Assembly: GCA_013368445.1 (NCBI GenBank)
Contig: JAACJO010000028.1
Coordinates: forward strand, 62,001 to 126,000
DNA length: 64,000 bases
Direction: 5' to 3'
Source: Leucocoprinus leucothites
Lineage: Eukaryota; Basidiomycota; Agaricomycetes; Agaricales; Agaricaceae
The position numbers were made by a program, and so were the translations under genes. The notes under the pieces are model-generated. The model was not told where the DNA came from, did no database searches, and was given only the letters and a program-made list of their open reading frames with translations. Positions 11,869 through 23,040 of this stretch are shown one piece after another (within the stretch, counting starts at the first letter, position 1; every line of letters begins with the position of its first letter).

Positions 11869-11870
11869 AA

Positions 11871-14671
11871 CTAAACAGCAACTCTGCCACTGGAGTGATT
11901 GGAATTAGTGTGGACAGCATGTGCAGTGCATGACTTGGTGGCTTTGTTTGAGTGCCAGGTATGGTTGAACCTGTTTCTCCAGAAAGGACATTTAGTGTCA
12001 TTGGTGTGATGGTCACCTTTGCAATTGAGACACTTGAAGTTCTCAAGGTGGGGACAAGGGACACCATTAGGAGTGGTATCACAAGGGGGGTTTGATTTGG
12101 GATTGGCCTTGCAATGCCAGGCCATGATGCAATGGTTCTCAATACAATGAGGACTACCCCAAATTTGATAGTGAGCACCAAGGGCACAACATGCATGAGT
12201 GGGGTGGCCCCATTGCCAACAGTTTCTGCACTGCACTATACCAGGATACATACTAGTGGTGCAGATAGTGCCAATATGACAGCCAAAGTTTATGGTGTGA
12301 CTGACCAATATCTTGGCCTTAGTACCATTTTGTGAGTCCCATATGTTGAACCACACAATGGTAGTGCCTGACTTGAGCAAAGCTTTCATTGCATGAGGAT
12401 GAGCAGCAAGGATAACATTTTTGAAGAGGGGAGATTGTCTGAAGACTTGTTTAATGAAGGCAGGGGATAATAGGTTGGAAGAGTTGGCTACCCAATAGGG
12501 GACACCGACAATCTTCAAGAATGATTTGGATTGGGGGAGGCAAGGCTCAACAGGGATCATGTCTCCTAATTGCCAAGCTTTTTTCAGCCAGGACTTGATT
12601 GTATCAAGGTTGTTCAGGTTGGTGACATCCAAGGTGGCAATGGAAATGCCATTATACAATTCATGGACAGATTTGATGTGAAGTTTGGATTGAGCAGCTA
12701 TTAGGCCTCAATTGCAGAATTCAGCTGCTTTGTTAAAATCCTTGATGCAGTCTGTGACTATACTATCCTTGAAGGGGATAAGGACTTGTCAGTGTGTAGG
12801 GCTGTGAGTTGTCATTTTGGGTTTAGTGTGTTAAGCACTTGATGTCAAAGGTTCAGGCACTTGAGATTGGGTGCCACCATAACCTGCTTTATATATGACA
12901 AGGACTTTGTTGTATGAAAGCTCAGGGAAGGTGAGTCTCATTTCTCACATCTTAACCCTGTCAATGGATGAGGAAGGGGAAGAGGAAGTCATTGGCTGGA
13001 CACCCCATTGGGTAGCATCAGCAAACAACACATTCTTCTTGTTGAAGTGTTCTGTAAGGGGTTTGGTGGATGCCCTACAGTCAGGAGAAGGGATGAGGGG
13101 CAGCAACTCAGAGGCGCCCTTAAGGTTAGGTTTTGATGGCTGAGCCTGGCCATCAGAAGAAGGGTGCCCAACTGAGTGCTCAAAATTTCCATTCCTATTC
13201 CTTGGGGTCACATGTTTGGAAGGAGGAGAGGGCACCCTAGAGACATGGATAGGGTCAGCAGGTTTAGAGGATGAAACACCACTCTTGGCCTGGTGATGAC
13301 CTGAAGTAGATGGAACATCATGCTTATTACCAAAGGATGAAACATCACTCTGGGGGAGGGTAGGATGAGGAGTAGTGCCCTCAGCAGGACGGGCTTGGTC
13401 AACATTCATGGTATTGTTGTCAAAATGGGCTGTGAGATTAGTTTGCCTGACTATGATGCTGGGTGGGAATAGGGGGGTGGGAATATTTGAAGGAGATGGT
13501 TTACACACCTTCTTTCCCTTACCCTTGCCTTTTAGAGGGGGGAAGAATCAGTCATGGGGATATTGGCTGGGGGATTGAAGTATTCCCTTAATGCATTGGT
13601 GATCATAAGACTGCTTTTGCTATTGATTGGCATGCAATCCCAGCCTGATTCAAAGATTGTAGTGAGTAAGCAATAAATAGGCTCCCCCATTTGGGGAAAC
13701 CTCAGGTCTTTCTGTCCAGGTCTCAAGCCTAGACCACCTTAATGACAGAAGAAATTTGTAACATACTTAAGCACCTCAAGCACTTTGAAAGTGGCCTCAC
13801 TGACCATCAAAGTTTCTTTGGTGGCTGTGTTAGAAGGATCCTTGAGATCCAGAAAATGTGGCTGTGCAGGTCCAGGCCCCTGTGGCTGTGCTGTGACATC
13901 ACCATTGACATCATGTGTGATGTCAGGTGTAACATCATTAGTATTAGATGAACTGGCAAAGAAGGTAGCTAGAGTGCTGGTTGGCACAGCATTTGCTGAC
14001 TCAGCAAATCCATAGATCACATGAGGCAGCCTCATGGCAGATGGGGGTCTATCAAAGAAAAGATTCTTTGGTTCCCCCTCCTTAGTAACAATTCCCTTGT
14101 TATCATTTGCCCATGCATCCCCACATGAGTTCATGTTAAGAGGGTCAGGAGGTTGGAGCTCACCTAAGAATCCCTCCCCAAATGCATGGAAAGGAGATCC
14201 AACAATAGGCAAATCCTTGGGAAGGGTACATTTGGCCCTAGGGGTCTTCTCATTATTACATATATGAATGCTAGTTAAAGAAGAGCAAGATTGAAAGCAG
14301 ATGGGAGTCCTGGCACCAACCCTTATAAGGCAGCTAGGAGCATGACCAAGACAGCCAAGAGAAGGGGAAGAGGGAGGGGTGGAGTTAGACTTATCATTGT
14401 TGTCACTTACCTCCTCATTATCAGAATTGACTAGGCTGTTGAGATTAGATATGGGTGCAGATGGGGCTTCAGCTCCTTTATGTGTTTTGAAGGACTTATG
14501 TGATTGAGTAGGGGAAAGAGAATGATCTCTCTTTTCACCTGTGACACATGTTTTGGTATTAAGAGTATCAAGTTGGTCCAAAGACAGAGGAGGTGTACCT
14601 TTGAGAAGTATATCCTCCATATGAGACAAAATTGAGTGTATATTGTAGCTTGTGGTAGTAGAAATCACCAT
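11871..14671 (-). pseudogene. LINE-A ORF1 (RRM-like and zinc knuckles), decayed
   Basis: Minus-strand ORF1 ending in TAG at 11871-11873. The first third (13739-14671) is open: KGTPPLSLDQLDTLNTKT, an acidic Ser/Asp-rich stretch, and FGEGFLGELQPPDPLN. The conserved FPQMGEPIYCLL block falls near 13690. The C-terminal third (11871-12659) carries the RRM-like core KSFLKIVGVPYW / VVWFNIWDSQNG and knuckles CRNCWQWGHPTHAC and CLNCKGDHHTNDTKC. The start equivalent to the intact copy's ATG falls at about 14629. Stops and frame changes separate the parts. Compared with the intact copy the substitutions are mainly CG to TG or CA. Confidence 0.86.
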
Positions 14672-14752
14672 TGAATCAAATGGATGATGGTGGTAAGAGG
14701 AAAAGAAGGATGTTTAACAGTGACAGGATTTGGGCTTGAGAGGGAAGAACCT

Positions 14753-15037
14753 CCCCTGATTGGATCAAAGCTGTGGTCTCAGCTATAGCAGACATCTTCT
14801 CTTGGATGTGGACTGCCCATGCCAAGACAATCACTATCACAAATTGGTCCAAATTATGGTGGACTGATGATTGCTCTGCAGCCAAGGCCCAGTACCAGAA
14901 GACTGGTACCAGGGCTGATTGGACTACATTCTACCATACCACAAGGCAGGCTAAGTGGGTCTTCTTCAATAAGCACATTACCAAAGTTGCCACTGAGAAT
15001 CAGCACCCTTGGGACCTTATGGAATAGGTCAAGGCAT
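14753..15037 (+). pseudogene. LINE-E ORF2 endonuclease-RT linker fragment
   Basis: Plus-strand translation gives DWIKAVVSAIADIFSWMW, NWSKLWWTDDCSAAKAQYQ, DWTTFYHTTRQAKWVFFNKHI and PWDLME, paralleling LINE-A NRSKEWWTPLCSETLLAYRK, DWRAFRSATRVAKRSFFDERI and RPWDLMEWVKQRK. TGG of the expected Trp after LME is TAG, a G-to-A stop. The frame is otherwise open. Positions 15026-15037 (AGGTCAAGGCAT) are the left target duplication of the next LINE-A insertion. Confidence 0.78.
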
Positions 15038-16416
15038 ATACTATTATTGATGTAGATAGTTCTCTCTCTTATTTCTCTGATTCCTGTTCTCCTTTTGCTC
15101 CTGAATCCAAGCCTGGATCTTGCCTCATGGACATCTTTCCTGATTCCATCCACTTTCATCTATGTAATTGCTTTGACAAACATGAAATGTATAAACATGT
15201 ATCATCTCTCAATTCAATTTTTTCTTCTTCTTCTTCTGATCATACTTGTATATCAGTCATTACTAATGCATCTGTTCCACTTGTAGGTTCCCTTCAGGTG
15301 GTCTTGGTGGCACATTTATATTGTGGTAGACAACAAGTGTCCCATGCAAAACAGGTGAGCAGCTGGGCATCTTCAACAGATGCTGAACTCTACTCCATTT
15401 GCATTGGCATTACTAAGGCCATTTCCCTCCAGTGTAACAAAATCATACTCATCACTGACTGTCTTCCAGCAGCCAAGCTGGCAGTCAATGCATCTATCCA
15501 CTCCAGCTGGTTGCAATCCATACAAGTTTGCCAACCCCTATCCAACTGGCTTGTAGATAAACCATCACACTCTATCAACTTCTGGGATATCCCTTCCAAG
15601 TGGTAGTGGAAATCCTACTTCAAAGTTCACAATGACGTCACCACTACCCGTATCCATACCCCTCCTTGTACAGTGCCACTGTTGACTTTCTGTATCACAA
15701 AGCTACCAACGACTGCCAGAAATCCTGGGAGTCTACATTCTGGAAGAAGAAGTACCACAGCAACAGTTTCCTTCTTTCAAAAAAGAATCATAAATTCCTC
15801 ATTCCCTCCTACATCAAGGGAGGCACTTGGCTTCCTTTGGCCAATAAGTCACCATCATTATGTGCTTGAATGACTCATGCTATACTCAATCATGCTCCTA
15901 TTGGAGCCTTTTGTGAGAGATTTTTCCCTCTTGAGCCCAAATCCTGTTGCTGTGGCCATCATCTGGAAACACAACACCATATCCTCTCCTATTGTCCCCT
16001 CTATCCCATATGCACTTAATGAGTGCAATGTGCATTCCCTCAATATGAGTTCCTCATCGAGTTCTTGAAAAGGAACCTAGCTGCTTTTGCCTTCACAAAT
16101 CAAGACATACATCTACTGCCACTTCAAGCCCCTGTGTCCACTGAACCAAATGAAGGTGAACTATATTCCTTTATTTCTCCTCTTCTCTTTTCCTTTGAGT
16201 CCAATCTCTGTATATGACATCCTATTCTATAGTCTTTTTCAAGTCTTCTCTATCTTACTGGACTAAGCATGTATAGTCTTTATCTTAAGCAGTTGAAGAC
16301 TGCTTCATGTACCCCGGCTTACTGTAGTGTACCATCTATATGTATTATTTAGTTAAAAGTAGACTGCAATCAAGCACCACTATACAAATGCATTGATTTA
16401 AAAATAAAAATAAAAA
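15038..16416 (+). mobile_element. LINE-A copy 4, 5'-truncated, with RNase H remnant
   Basis: A 1379-bp LINE-A 3' end inserted in LINE-E, flanked by perfect 12-bp duplications AGGTCAAGGCAT (15026-15037 and 16417-16428). Coding part (15038-16216): IIDVDSSLSYFSDS, the RNase H motifs ISVITNASVPL (Asp to Asn), STDAELYSI, ILITDCLPAAKLAV, and FWDIPSKW followed by a TAG. After that the reading changes frame several times. It ends with the family 3' UTR and an A-rich tail at 16390-16416. This copy cannot encode RT. Confidence 0.88.
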
Positions 16417-16478
16417 AGGTCAAGGCATGCAAACTTCTGGCATGTGAGGTGATCTCCTATCAGGGGCATCCATGCCAT
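16417..16478 (+). pseudogene. LINE-E ORF2 linker, short piece
   Basis: Continues VKA with CKLLACEVISYQGHPCH, parallel to LINE-A VKQRKLPAIEGIRYQGRPCN. It is only about 20 codons and is cut by a gag-only LINE inserted at GGCATCCATGCCAT (16465-16478). LINE-E resumes at 20109. Confidence 0.7.
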
Positions 16479-17506
16479 TTTTTATTTTTTATTTAAGTCA
16501 GAAGACCCCAAAGGGGTCTAAATTTATAATATGGGATATGGTAGTAGTCTATGCCCGATAACTACTACATGCAGCCAGTACCACTACCAACTACATATAT
16601 ACATCACCAGGAATAGATAAAGTCCTGTCCACATATAGTACACTACATGACATCAAAGATATAGAAAGTATACATATAAAATGAAACTAAAGTCTGATGC
16701 ACTCACCACAAAGTGGGCTTGAGATGGTGTGGCCCTAGCAACTGCTGATGGGGTTGGGAAATGCATTGACAGAGGTACCAAGACCTCACAACTAGGGCTC
16801 TCAAGTCCATCACATGCTAGATTAACCAGTCACAGTCGAACCAATGGCACCAGAATAGGCACTTGCAGTTGTTTGCTGCATGTTCTCCTCTGCAGTTCAT
16901 GCACTTGATGTGGAGGCAGGGCTCCCCCTCAGGTGTGGCTGGAATGGGAGGGTTGGCCTTGGTACTCCCTTTACAGCAGGATGAAGTGGTACAGTAGTTC
17001 TCACTATGGTGAGGACCACCACACTGGGTACACCTGAGTGAGTGATTGTGGCAGGTGGGGGTGGAGTGACTAAAGCACTAGTAGTGCTGGCACTGAGGGA
17101 CACCGGGGTGGGCATAGGCAGGCTTGATCATGCCCTGGACTCCATTGAAGTGGAGGTACTTGTTAAGGAGCTTCTTGGCATTTGCTCCTGACTGAGAATC
17201 CCATAGGCTGAACCAAATGGTGGCAGTGTTGGCCTTGGGGGAATTGCACATGATGTGCATGGAGGATAGATGAGCAAAGGTCTCCTTGAAGGGAGACAGC
17301 CACATACAGTCAGTAATGTGAGTTGGCATGATGTGCACACCATTCACATAGAAGAGGACATCTAGGATCTTGAGGTAAGACCTGGACCTGGGGTGGCAGG
17401 TCCTCAGCTCAAAGGGAGCGCTGAAGGCTGAGGGGATAGCCAACTTGATGACATTGACATTGGAGTTGGAGGGGACAGCAAAGGTGTACAATGCAATGGT
17501 GTCATA

Positions 17507-17715
17507 TAGTGGCTCAAAAAACTGTCCCAATGTTTTCGCACTTTGGACATATTTGCTAATACCAGGGCAGATATATGGCCTAGTATCCTGAAAATATTCA
17601 CACAGGTACCTTGACATATTGGGCGCATATATTCCCATGATCACATGACCTTGTCCATCAATGAATTATTAATGAATTCTCGAAAATATCTACTCATTGG
17701 GACAGTTTTTTGACC
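17507..17715 (+). repeat. Tc1-2 left 209-bp inverted repeat
   Basis: Outer end GGCTCAAAAAACTGTCCCA and inner end TGGGACAGTTTTTTGACC are themselves an inverted pair, so the arm carries two transposase-site-like motifs in opposite orientation about 180 bp apart. Confidence 0.9.
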
Positions 17716-17732
17716 TGCTGTTATCTACCTAC

Positions 17733-18760
17733 TCAATACTTTGTATGACCTCCTCTTGCCCTGATAACTGCCTCAATCCTTCTGGGCATGCTTTCCACCA
17801 GCCTTTGGCACCTTTCTGCTGGAATCTTATTCCACTCCTCTACTAGCCTCTCCCACAATTCAAATACTCCCTTGGGTGGTCTTTCATATGCCTTCAGCTG
17901 GTCCTTCAGGTAGGTCCAGAGGTGTTCAATAGGATTTAGGTCAGGGGATTGTGCAGGCCATGATAGAACTTGAATGTTGTTGTCCACAAACCATTGTTGT
18001 CCCAGTTTTGAGGTGTGTTTTGGATCATTATCCTGCTGGAATATCCTCTCCTCCTCCTCCATCTCCAACTTTTTGAAGCTTTCCACCACCCCATTGTCCA
18101 AAATCTCACAGTATTGCACTGCATCCATATTCCCTTGAACCTCTATCAGCTTTCCTACCCCATTCCACCCTATACACCCCCACACCATCATGTTACCACC
18201 TCCTCCATGTTTGACAGTAGGGAGAGTGGTCCTATCTGACAGTGGTTCCCCCCTCTCCTTCCAGGTATACACCTTTCCATCTGACCCAATCCTGTTGATC
18301 TTTGTTTCATCTGTCCACAACACTCTCTTCCAGTCCTCCACTGTCCAATTCCTATGTTCATGTGCAAAGTCAAGGCATTCCTCACAATGTCGCTTTTTGA
18401 GTAGAGGTTATTTGATCTTGGTTACAGAGCGAAATCAATTATCCTGAAGGGTATTTCTGACAGTTTGGGGTGTGACAGGGTCAGACAGAGTAGAGTTAAT
18501 GAAAGTTGTAGCCTGGACAGCATTGTCTAGCTTTCCAGAGGTTATTTGGTGAATTATTGCTTTTTTATCATGAGGAGAAAGCTTGGAAGGATGTCCTCCC
18601 TTGTTGTTTTCCTTGTCCCCATCAACTTCTTTCTTGATCCTCCCAACAGTAGACTTGCCTAGACCAGTTTTATGTTCAATCTGGCACAAGGAATAGCCAT
18701 CTTTGAGAAGAGAAGTGACTTGGGAGTATTGGGTAGAGGAGATAGCTTTTATGGTGTGGT
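17733..18760 (-). pseudogene. Tc1-2 transposase
   Basis: One minus-strand frame. N-terminal DNA-binding part (18435-18760): KAISSTQYSQVTSLLKDGYS, CQIEHKTGLGKSTVGRIKKE, then GGHPSKLSPHDKKAI. After LQDN a TGA (18435-18437) and a TAA about nine codons later interrupt; both fit C-to-T changes of CGA and CAA. The catalytic domain from 18341 to 17733 is open: WTDETKINRIG, QQDNDPKHTS and SPDLNPIEHLW, with 34 residues between the second D and E (DD34E), ending GGHTKY. The start codon is unclear: an ATA stands at a likely Met upstream of KAIS. Confidence 0.88.
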
Positions 18761-18879
18761 GGCAGGAAGGAAGACAGTTGTAGCCATCTCAACATGTCAA
18801 CCAAGGTCACATGATCTTGTTTATTACTCACACGCTTGCCCTGATGCTCCCCTGGCATGATACTGGGAGGCTGACAGGG

Positions 18880-19088
18880 GGTCAAAAAACTGTCCCAATG
18901 AGTAGATATTTTCGATAATTCATTAATAATTCATTGATGGACAAGGTCATGTGACCATGGGAATATATGCGCCCAATATGTCAAGGTACCTGTGTGAATA
19001 TCTTCAGGATGCTAGGCCATATATCTGCCCTGGTATTAGCAAATATGTCCAAAGTGCGAAAACATTGGGACAGTTTTTTGAGCCACTG
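18880..19088 (-). repeat. Tc1-2 right 209-bp inverted repeat
   Basis: Reverse complement of the left arm with a handful of mostly transition differences. It carries the same outer and inner motif pair, followed by the TA duplication. Confidence 0.9.
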
Positions 19089-20108
19089 TATGCCTTTGAG
19101 ATGTTCTCAATGTACAAGCCAGACTTGGCATGTGAGAGGGCTTCATTGAGAAGGTGCATAGCCTTGTGATGGAGGTATGAGATTTTGCTGGCATTGCTGG
19201 TGAAATCAAGGAAAAGCTGGTAGCAGGTGGGGCCAGTAGTGGTAATGTGCAGCTTCTTGGCAGAGCCAGTGGTGACAGTGGTGGCCTGGTACATTGCAGT
19301 GATGCGCTCAGGCTCAAGAGAAGGGTTTTCCTGTGCCAGCTTGATAAGCAACACAGGAGATGCCAAGGCACCTAAACAAGCAGCTTCTGCAAACAAGTGC
19401 TGATAAGACACCAAGGCAGAAGGGGGGGTTGGGGCTTTGGTGGGTGCTCGCTGGGCTTGGCCATCAGACCCTACCCCAGATGTGGGAATAGGAGCCACTG
19501 GCATGTGCATAGGTGGGCCTGGGTGGTAAGGGCCAGAGCCATGGGCCAGCAGATCAAGCTAGGCCTTCTTAGGTTTCTTGGGCACCTCAGGGGAACCCAT
19601 TTGGATGTCACATGGACCCACTTTGTCAGTGGATCCATGGGTCACCTCATGGGCAATGTGTGTACCTTTAGGGGAGGCTTCCTTGACTCTGGAGGTGCAG
19701 TCCCATATGAAATCAGTGAATGTTGCCCATCCCTGGGCAGTCATACACTTGCTGGTGAGGACTGTGTGACCTTGGTTCCTATTGAAGATCTCTGCAACAA
19801 GCCCAACAAGAGTCAGAACAAGTGTGGCAGTAGTGGCCTCTGGCAGGGGGCCTGGGGGAGCAGACCCAGCAAAGTGGGTGAAGAAGTGGAGCCCAGCAAG
19901 AGCCCAAGTCTCAACAGACTCCTCAGGCAACCTGGAGGAGACAGCAGACAGTGGTGCTGGGAGGGGAGGGTAATGGGCATGAATGTGCATGTGCCCATGG
20001 TGTAGGGTTTGAGTAGCAGCAAGATGTCAGCCACTGGGGGAGGAGGAGCCAGCTGCGACAGGACATCAGCAGCAGACTGGGAGGGGCCAGGTGATGAGAT
20101 GTCAGCCT

Positions 20109-20611
20109 GGCATCTATACCATATGCTCAGCTCCCTCTGGGGCATACTTCATGGGATATACAATATGGCTTCTGGTAGGCCAGTTGATGTGTCAGTACTG
20201 GAGGACCTTCCATCTCTTGATGAGAGAGATTGGGTTCCCTTCTCAAGAGCTGAGGCATGTTTCTCGCGCTTGGTACCTAGTCCAGACTATATCACATGGG
20301 CTCATCTGAAGGACATCCTGGCCAACTCTGACATCATGGCTGTCTTTCTATCTATTGCCAATACCTACCTTATGGTTAGGTACTGGCTAACACACTTTAA
20401 GGAGTCTGTCTCAGTCATCATTCCAAAACTGGGCAAACCTTCCTATTCTATACCAAAGTCATTCAGGCCCATTATGCTCCTGAATACACTTGGCAAGCTC
20501 ATTGAGAAGATGCTCAGTGCTTGGCTTCAGTTTGACAGAGTCAAATATGAAGTCTTATATTCTAACCAGCTTGGCAGCATACACCAAAGATCCACTGAAG
20601 ATGCTGGTCTA
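20109..20611 (+). pseudogene. LINE-E ORF2 reverse transcriptase N-terminal fragment
   Basis: Open frame through MLSSLWGILHGIYNMASGRP, PSPDYITWAHLKDILANSD, YWLTHFKESVSVIIPKLG, SFRPIMLLNTLGKLIEKM and NQLGSIHQRSTEDAGLF: the start and fingers of a LINE RT, parallel to LINE-A WNALHSSYNSASGRP, GPDHVSWKHLK, SVSIIIPKPNK, SFRPIVLLNTLGKLIEKM and NQMGGVIQRSTEDAGVF. The catalytic DD motif lies beyond the break. It is interrupted at 20611 by the tail of a minus-strand LINE-A. Identity to LINE-A is moderate, so this is a separate family. Confidence 0.85.
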
Positions 20612-22961
20612 TTTTTTATTTTATTTATATCAATGAATTTATATAGCAGTGCTCAATTGCAGTCCACTTTCAACTAAATAATACAATCAGATAGTACACT
20701 ATGGCAAGCCAGGGTACATGAAGCAGTTGGAGACTGCTTAAGACAAAGACTATGTACAATTAGTCTAGTAAAATAGAAAAGACTTGAGAAAGAGATTATA
20801 GAGCAAGGTACTATATACAAAGATCAGACTCAAAGGAAAAGAGAAGAGAAGAGATAAAGGAAAATAGTTTACCTTCATTTGGTTCAGTGGGCACAGGGGC
20901 TTGAAGTGGCAGTGGATGCATGTCTTGATTTGTGAAGGCAAAAGTGGCTGGGTTCTTTTTCAAGAACTCAATAAGGAACTCATATTGAGGGAAAGCACAT
21001 TGCACCCATTGAGTGCAGATGGGATAGAGGGGGTAGTAGGAAAGGATATGATGTCATGTTTCCAGATGATGGCCACAGTGACAGGATTTGGGCTTGAGAG
21101 GGAAGAATCTCTTGCAAAAGGCTCCAATAGGAGTGTGGTTGAGAATGGCACAAGTCATACAAGCACATAATGATGGAGACTCATTTGCTAAAGATAGCCA
21201 AGTACCTCCCTTGATGTAGGAGGGGATGAGGAACTTGCAGTTCTTTTTTGAGAGAAGGAAACCATTGCCACAGTACTTCTTCTTCCAGAATGTAGACTCC
21301 CAGGATTTCTGGCAGTCATTAGTGACTTTGTGTCACAAGAAGTCAAGGGTGGTACCCATGCAGGGAGGAGTGTGGATGTGGGTAGAGGTGACATCATTAT
21401 GAACTTTGAAATGTGGTTTCCACCACCACTTGGAGGGGATGTCCCAGAAGTCAATAGATTATGTTGGATTGTCTGCAAGCCAGTTGGATAGGAGTCAGCA
21501 AACTTGGATTGATTGCAACTGGCTGGAATGAATGGATGGATTGACTGCCAGCCTGGCTGCTGGAAGATAGTCAGTGATAAGGATAATTTTGTCACATTGG
21601 AGAGAAATGGCCTTAGCAATGCCAATGCAAATAGAGTAGAGTTCAGTGTCTGTTGAAAATGCTTGACCACTTGCCTGTTTTGCATGGGACACTTATCATC
21701 TGCTGCAATATAAATGCACCACCAAGACTGCCTGAAGGGAACCTACAAGTGGAACAGAAGCATCAGTAACAACTGATATACAAGTATGATCAGATGAGGA
21801 AGATGAAAAAACAGAATCTAGAGACAATATATGTTTGTACATTTCATATTTGTCAGAACGATTGCACAGATGAAAATGGATGGAATCAGGAAAGATGTCC
21901 ATGAGGCAAGATCCAGGCTTGGATTCAGGAGCAAAATGAGAGAAGGAATCAGCAAGATGAGAAAGAGAACTATCTACATCAATAATAGGGCCTTTGACTT
22001 TAGCTTTTTTGGCCAGAGACAGAAGGCAAAGCAATTGAGGATGAGGGGAAGAGTCAAGAGAGAAACAATCAGATAGAAGGAAACATAATACATGATTAGA
22101 AGGTAAAGTAGAAACCTGATAAGAAGAACAAATAGCTAATTTACAAAGATGAAGGTATATGGGGATAAGTCCTACAATACTCTTGGCACTCCCAGAAGGG
22201 GAAGTACAGAATGCGCCAGTGATCCATAAGGCTGTGCATCTCTGCATAGATGAAAGGGACTTGAGAAGCAGCTTGTTACAAGCACCCTCAAAGTACCAGA
22301 GTCAGAAGCCATATGTGACCACAGGGACAATGCATGACCTATAGAGATGTTTTTGGAGGGGGAGGAGGCCTTGGATGGAGTTACCTAGCATGCCCATGGC
22401 TTTCACTGTAGACAATGCTTTAGTAGAATAATACCAGACATGCTCCTGGAATGAGAGTCAACAGTCAAAGTAGAAACCCAAGTACCTCCAGAAAGGTTTG
22501 GGAGAAAGGATAGAGCCACTGACATCAGATAAGTTGAAAGGAGGGTTGGAGTTGTTGTGGCAATAGGAAAAATGGAAGATCTCAGATTTGTCATGTTCAA
22601 TGACTAATCTGAGGTCAGTACAGATGGAAGTGATGATAGAATAAGCTGCTTTAAGGGAAGAAATAGTATTAGTATAATTCTTCACTTGAGAAATACAAAG
22701 CCCATCATCCACAAAAGATAGGAGAGAGGAGGGAATGTAATGTAATTGAGTACACTAGTCAAAAATGAACATGAGAGGCACCAAGTATAGTGCTGAAAGG
22801 ATTGGGGATAAAGTAGAACCTTGCCTTATGCCAACATCCATATCATAGGCATCAGATACAAAAGTATTCCATATGAACCGTATGGAGTATCCTATGAGGT
22901 AGTGAGAGAAGAAATTAACAAGTTGAGGGATGAACCCCTGTTGTTGTAGAATGTCAGTGAG
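20612..22961 (-). mobile_element. LINE-A copy 5, minus strand, cut by LINE-A copy 2
   Basis: Oligo-T/A tail at 20612-20630, 3' UTR and ORF2 sequence up to the RT block (M)LTDILQQQGF. At 22962 the 5' end of a plus-strand LINE-A begins, so the upstream part of copy 5 is displaced and was not located. It is inserted in the LINE-E RT after GATGCTGGTCTAT. Confidence 0.85.
20811..22961 (-). pseudogene. LINE-A ORF2, C-terminal two thirds of RT to end
   Basis: Reading leftward from 22961: HYLIGYSIRFIWNTF, GIRQGSTLSPILSALYLVP, DDGLCISQVKNYT, VIEHDKSEIFHF, FWRYLGFYFDC, RNase H region CISVVTDASVPLVGSLQ, STDTELYSI, ILITDYLPAARLAV, then the zinc region and SFESDLCI with TAG at 20811-20813. At least one stop (after FDC, where QLSFQEH begins) and several frame changes are present. 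The RNase H second acidic residue is kept. Confidence 0.83.
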
Positions 22962-23040
22962 CATCCTCCTTTCCCTCTAACCACCATCATCTATTTCTTT
23001 GATGGTGATTTATACTACATTGACTATGAATTCTACCATT

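Larger units (their letters stand above)
7928..14712 (-). mobile_element. LINE-A copy 1b, near full-length, CpG-decayed
   Basis: Minus-strand element from an A/T-rich tail at 7928-7950 to the family 5' end (CATCCTTCTTTTCC on the minus strand at 14712). Four extra bases (14713-14716) precede the right target duplication ACAGTGACAGGATTT (14717-14731), whose left copy ATAACAACAGGATTT (7913-7927) differs only by transitions. It holds degenerate ORF1 and ORF2 in the LINE-A order. CG dinucleotides are nearly absent compared with the intact copy at 42057-49030. Confidence 0.88.
17507..19088 (-). mobile_element. Tc1-2: Tc1/mariner transposon with long terminal repeats
   Basis: A 1582-bp element flanked by TA (17505-17506 and 19089-19090) in a gag-only LINE ORF1. 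Its terminal inverted repeats are 209 bp each and align without indels (17507-17715 against 18880-19088). The first base of the left end is T where the right end implies C. It encodes a minus-strand transposase with an intact catalytic domain but upstream stops. Removing it restores the sequence GTGTCATATGCCTTTGAG, as in uninterrupted LINE-B copies. Confidence 0.93.
16479..20108 (-). mobile_element. gag-only LINE (LINE-B/C type), split by Tc1-2
   Basis: Minus-strand element with oligo-T tail at 16479-16495 and the LINE-B 3' hairpin arms AGACCCC...GGGGTCT at about 16500. It is flanked by GGCATCCATGCCAT (16465-16478) and GGCATCTATACCAT (20109-20122), which differ by one C-to-T and one G-to-A. 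It lacks the family 5' end, so it is 5'-truncated in the ORF1 N-terminus. Without Tc1-2 it is about 2.05 kb. Its 3' tail is LINE-B-like while the protein core matches LINE-C (NKYLHFNGVQ, IKPAYAHPGVPQ). Confidence 0.82.
16830..20108 (-). pseudogene. gag-only LINE ORF1, interrupted by Tc1-2 (17507-19088)
   Basis: Upstream part (19091-20108): ADVLSQLAPPPP-type repeats, EESVETWALAGLHFFTHFAG, HEVTHGSTDKVGP, LLIKLAQENPSLEPERI, KKLHITTTGPT, YLHHKAMHLLNEALSHAKSGLYIENISKAY. Downstream part (16830-17506): PHDTIALYTF, the RRM-like core SRSYLKILDVLFY / FSLWDSQSGANAKK, and a damaged first knuckle. Tc1-2 cut the codons between KAY and DTI at a TA. Stops and frame changes are numerous in the zinc-knuckle region. 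A Gag-like RNA-binding protein would have been made; no ORF2 follows. Confidence 0.8.
5319..20611 (+). mobile_element. LINE-E: old non-LTR retrotransposon split by nested insertions
   Basis: Five collinear plus-strand pieces (5319-5493, 7096-7444, 14753-15037, 16417-16478, 20109-20611) read in order as endonuclease, endonuclease end, endonuclease-RT linker, linker, and RT N-terminal half of one ORF2. Each gap is filled by a younger insertion whose target duplication joins the pieces: Tc1-1 at a TA, LINE-A at CCCCTGAT(CA/TG)GATC, LINE-A at AGGTCAAGGCAT, and a gag-only LINE at GGCATC(C/T)AT(G/A)CCAT. LINE-E is therefore the oldest layer here. Its protein resembles LINE-A ORF2 (IIPKLGKPSY versus IIPKPNKPAY) but is clearly a distinct family. 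Confidence 0.8.
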
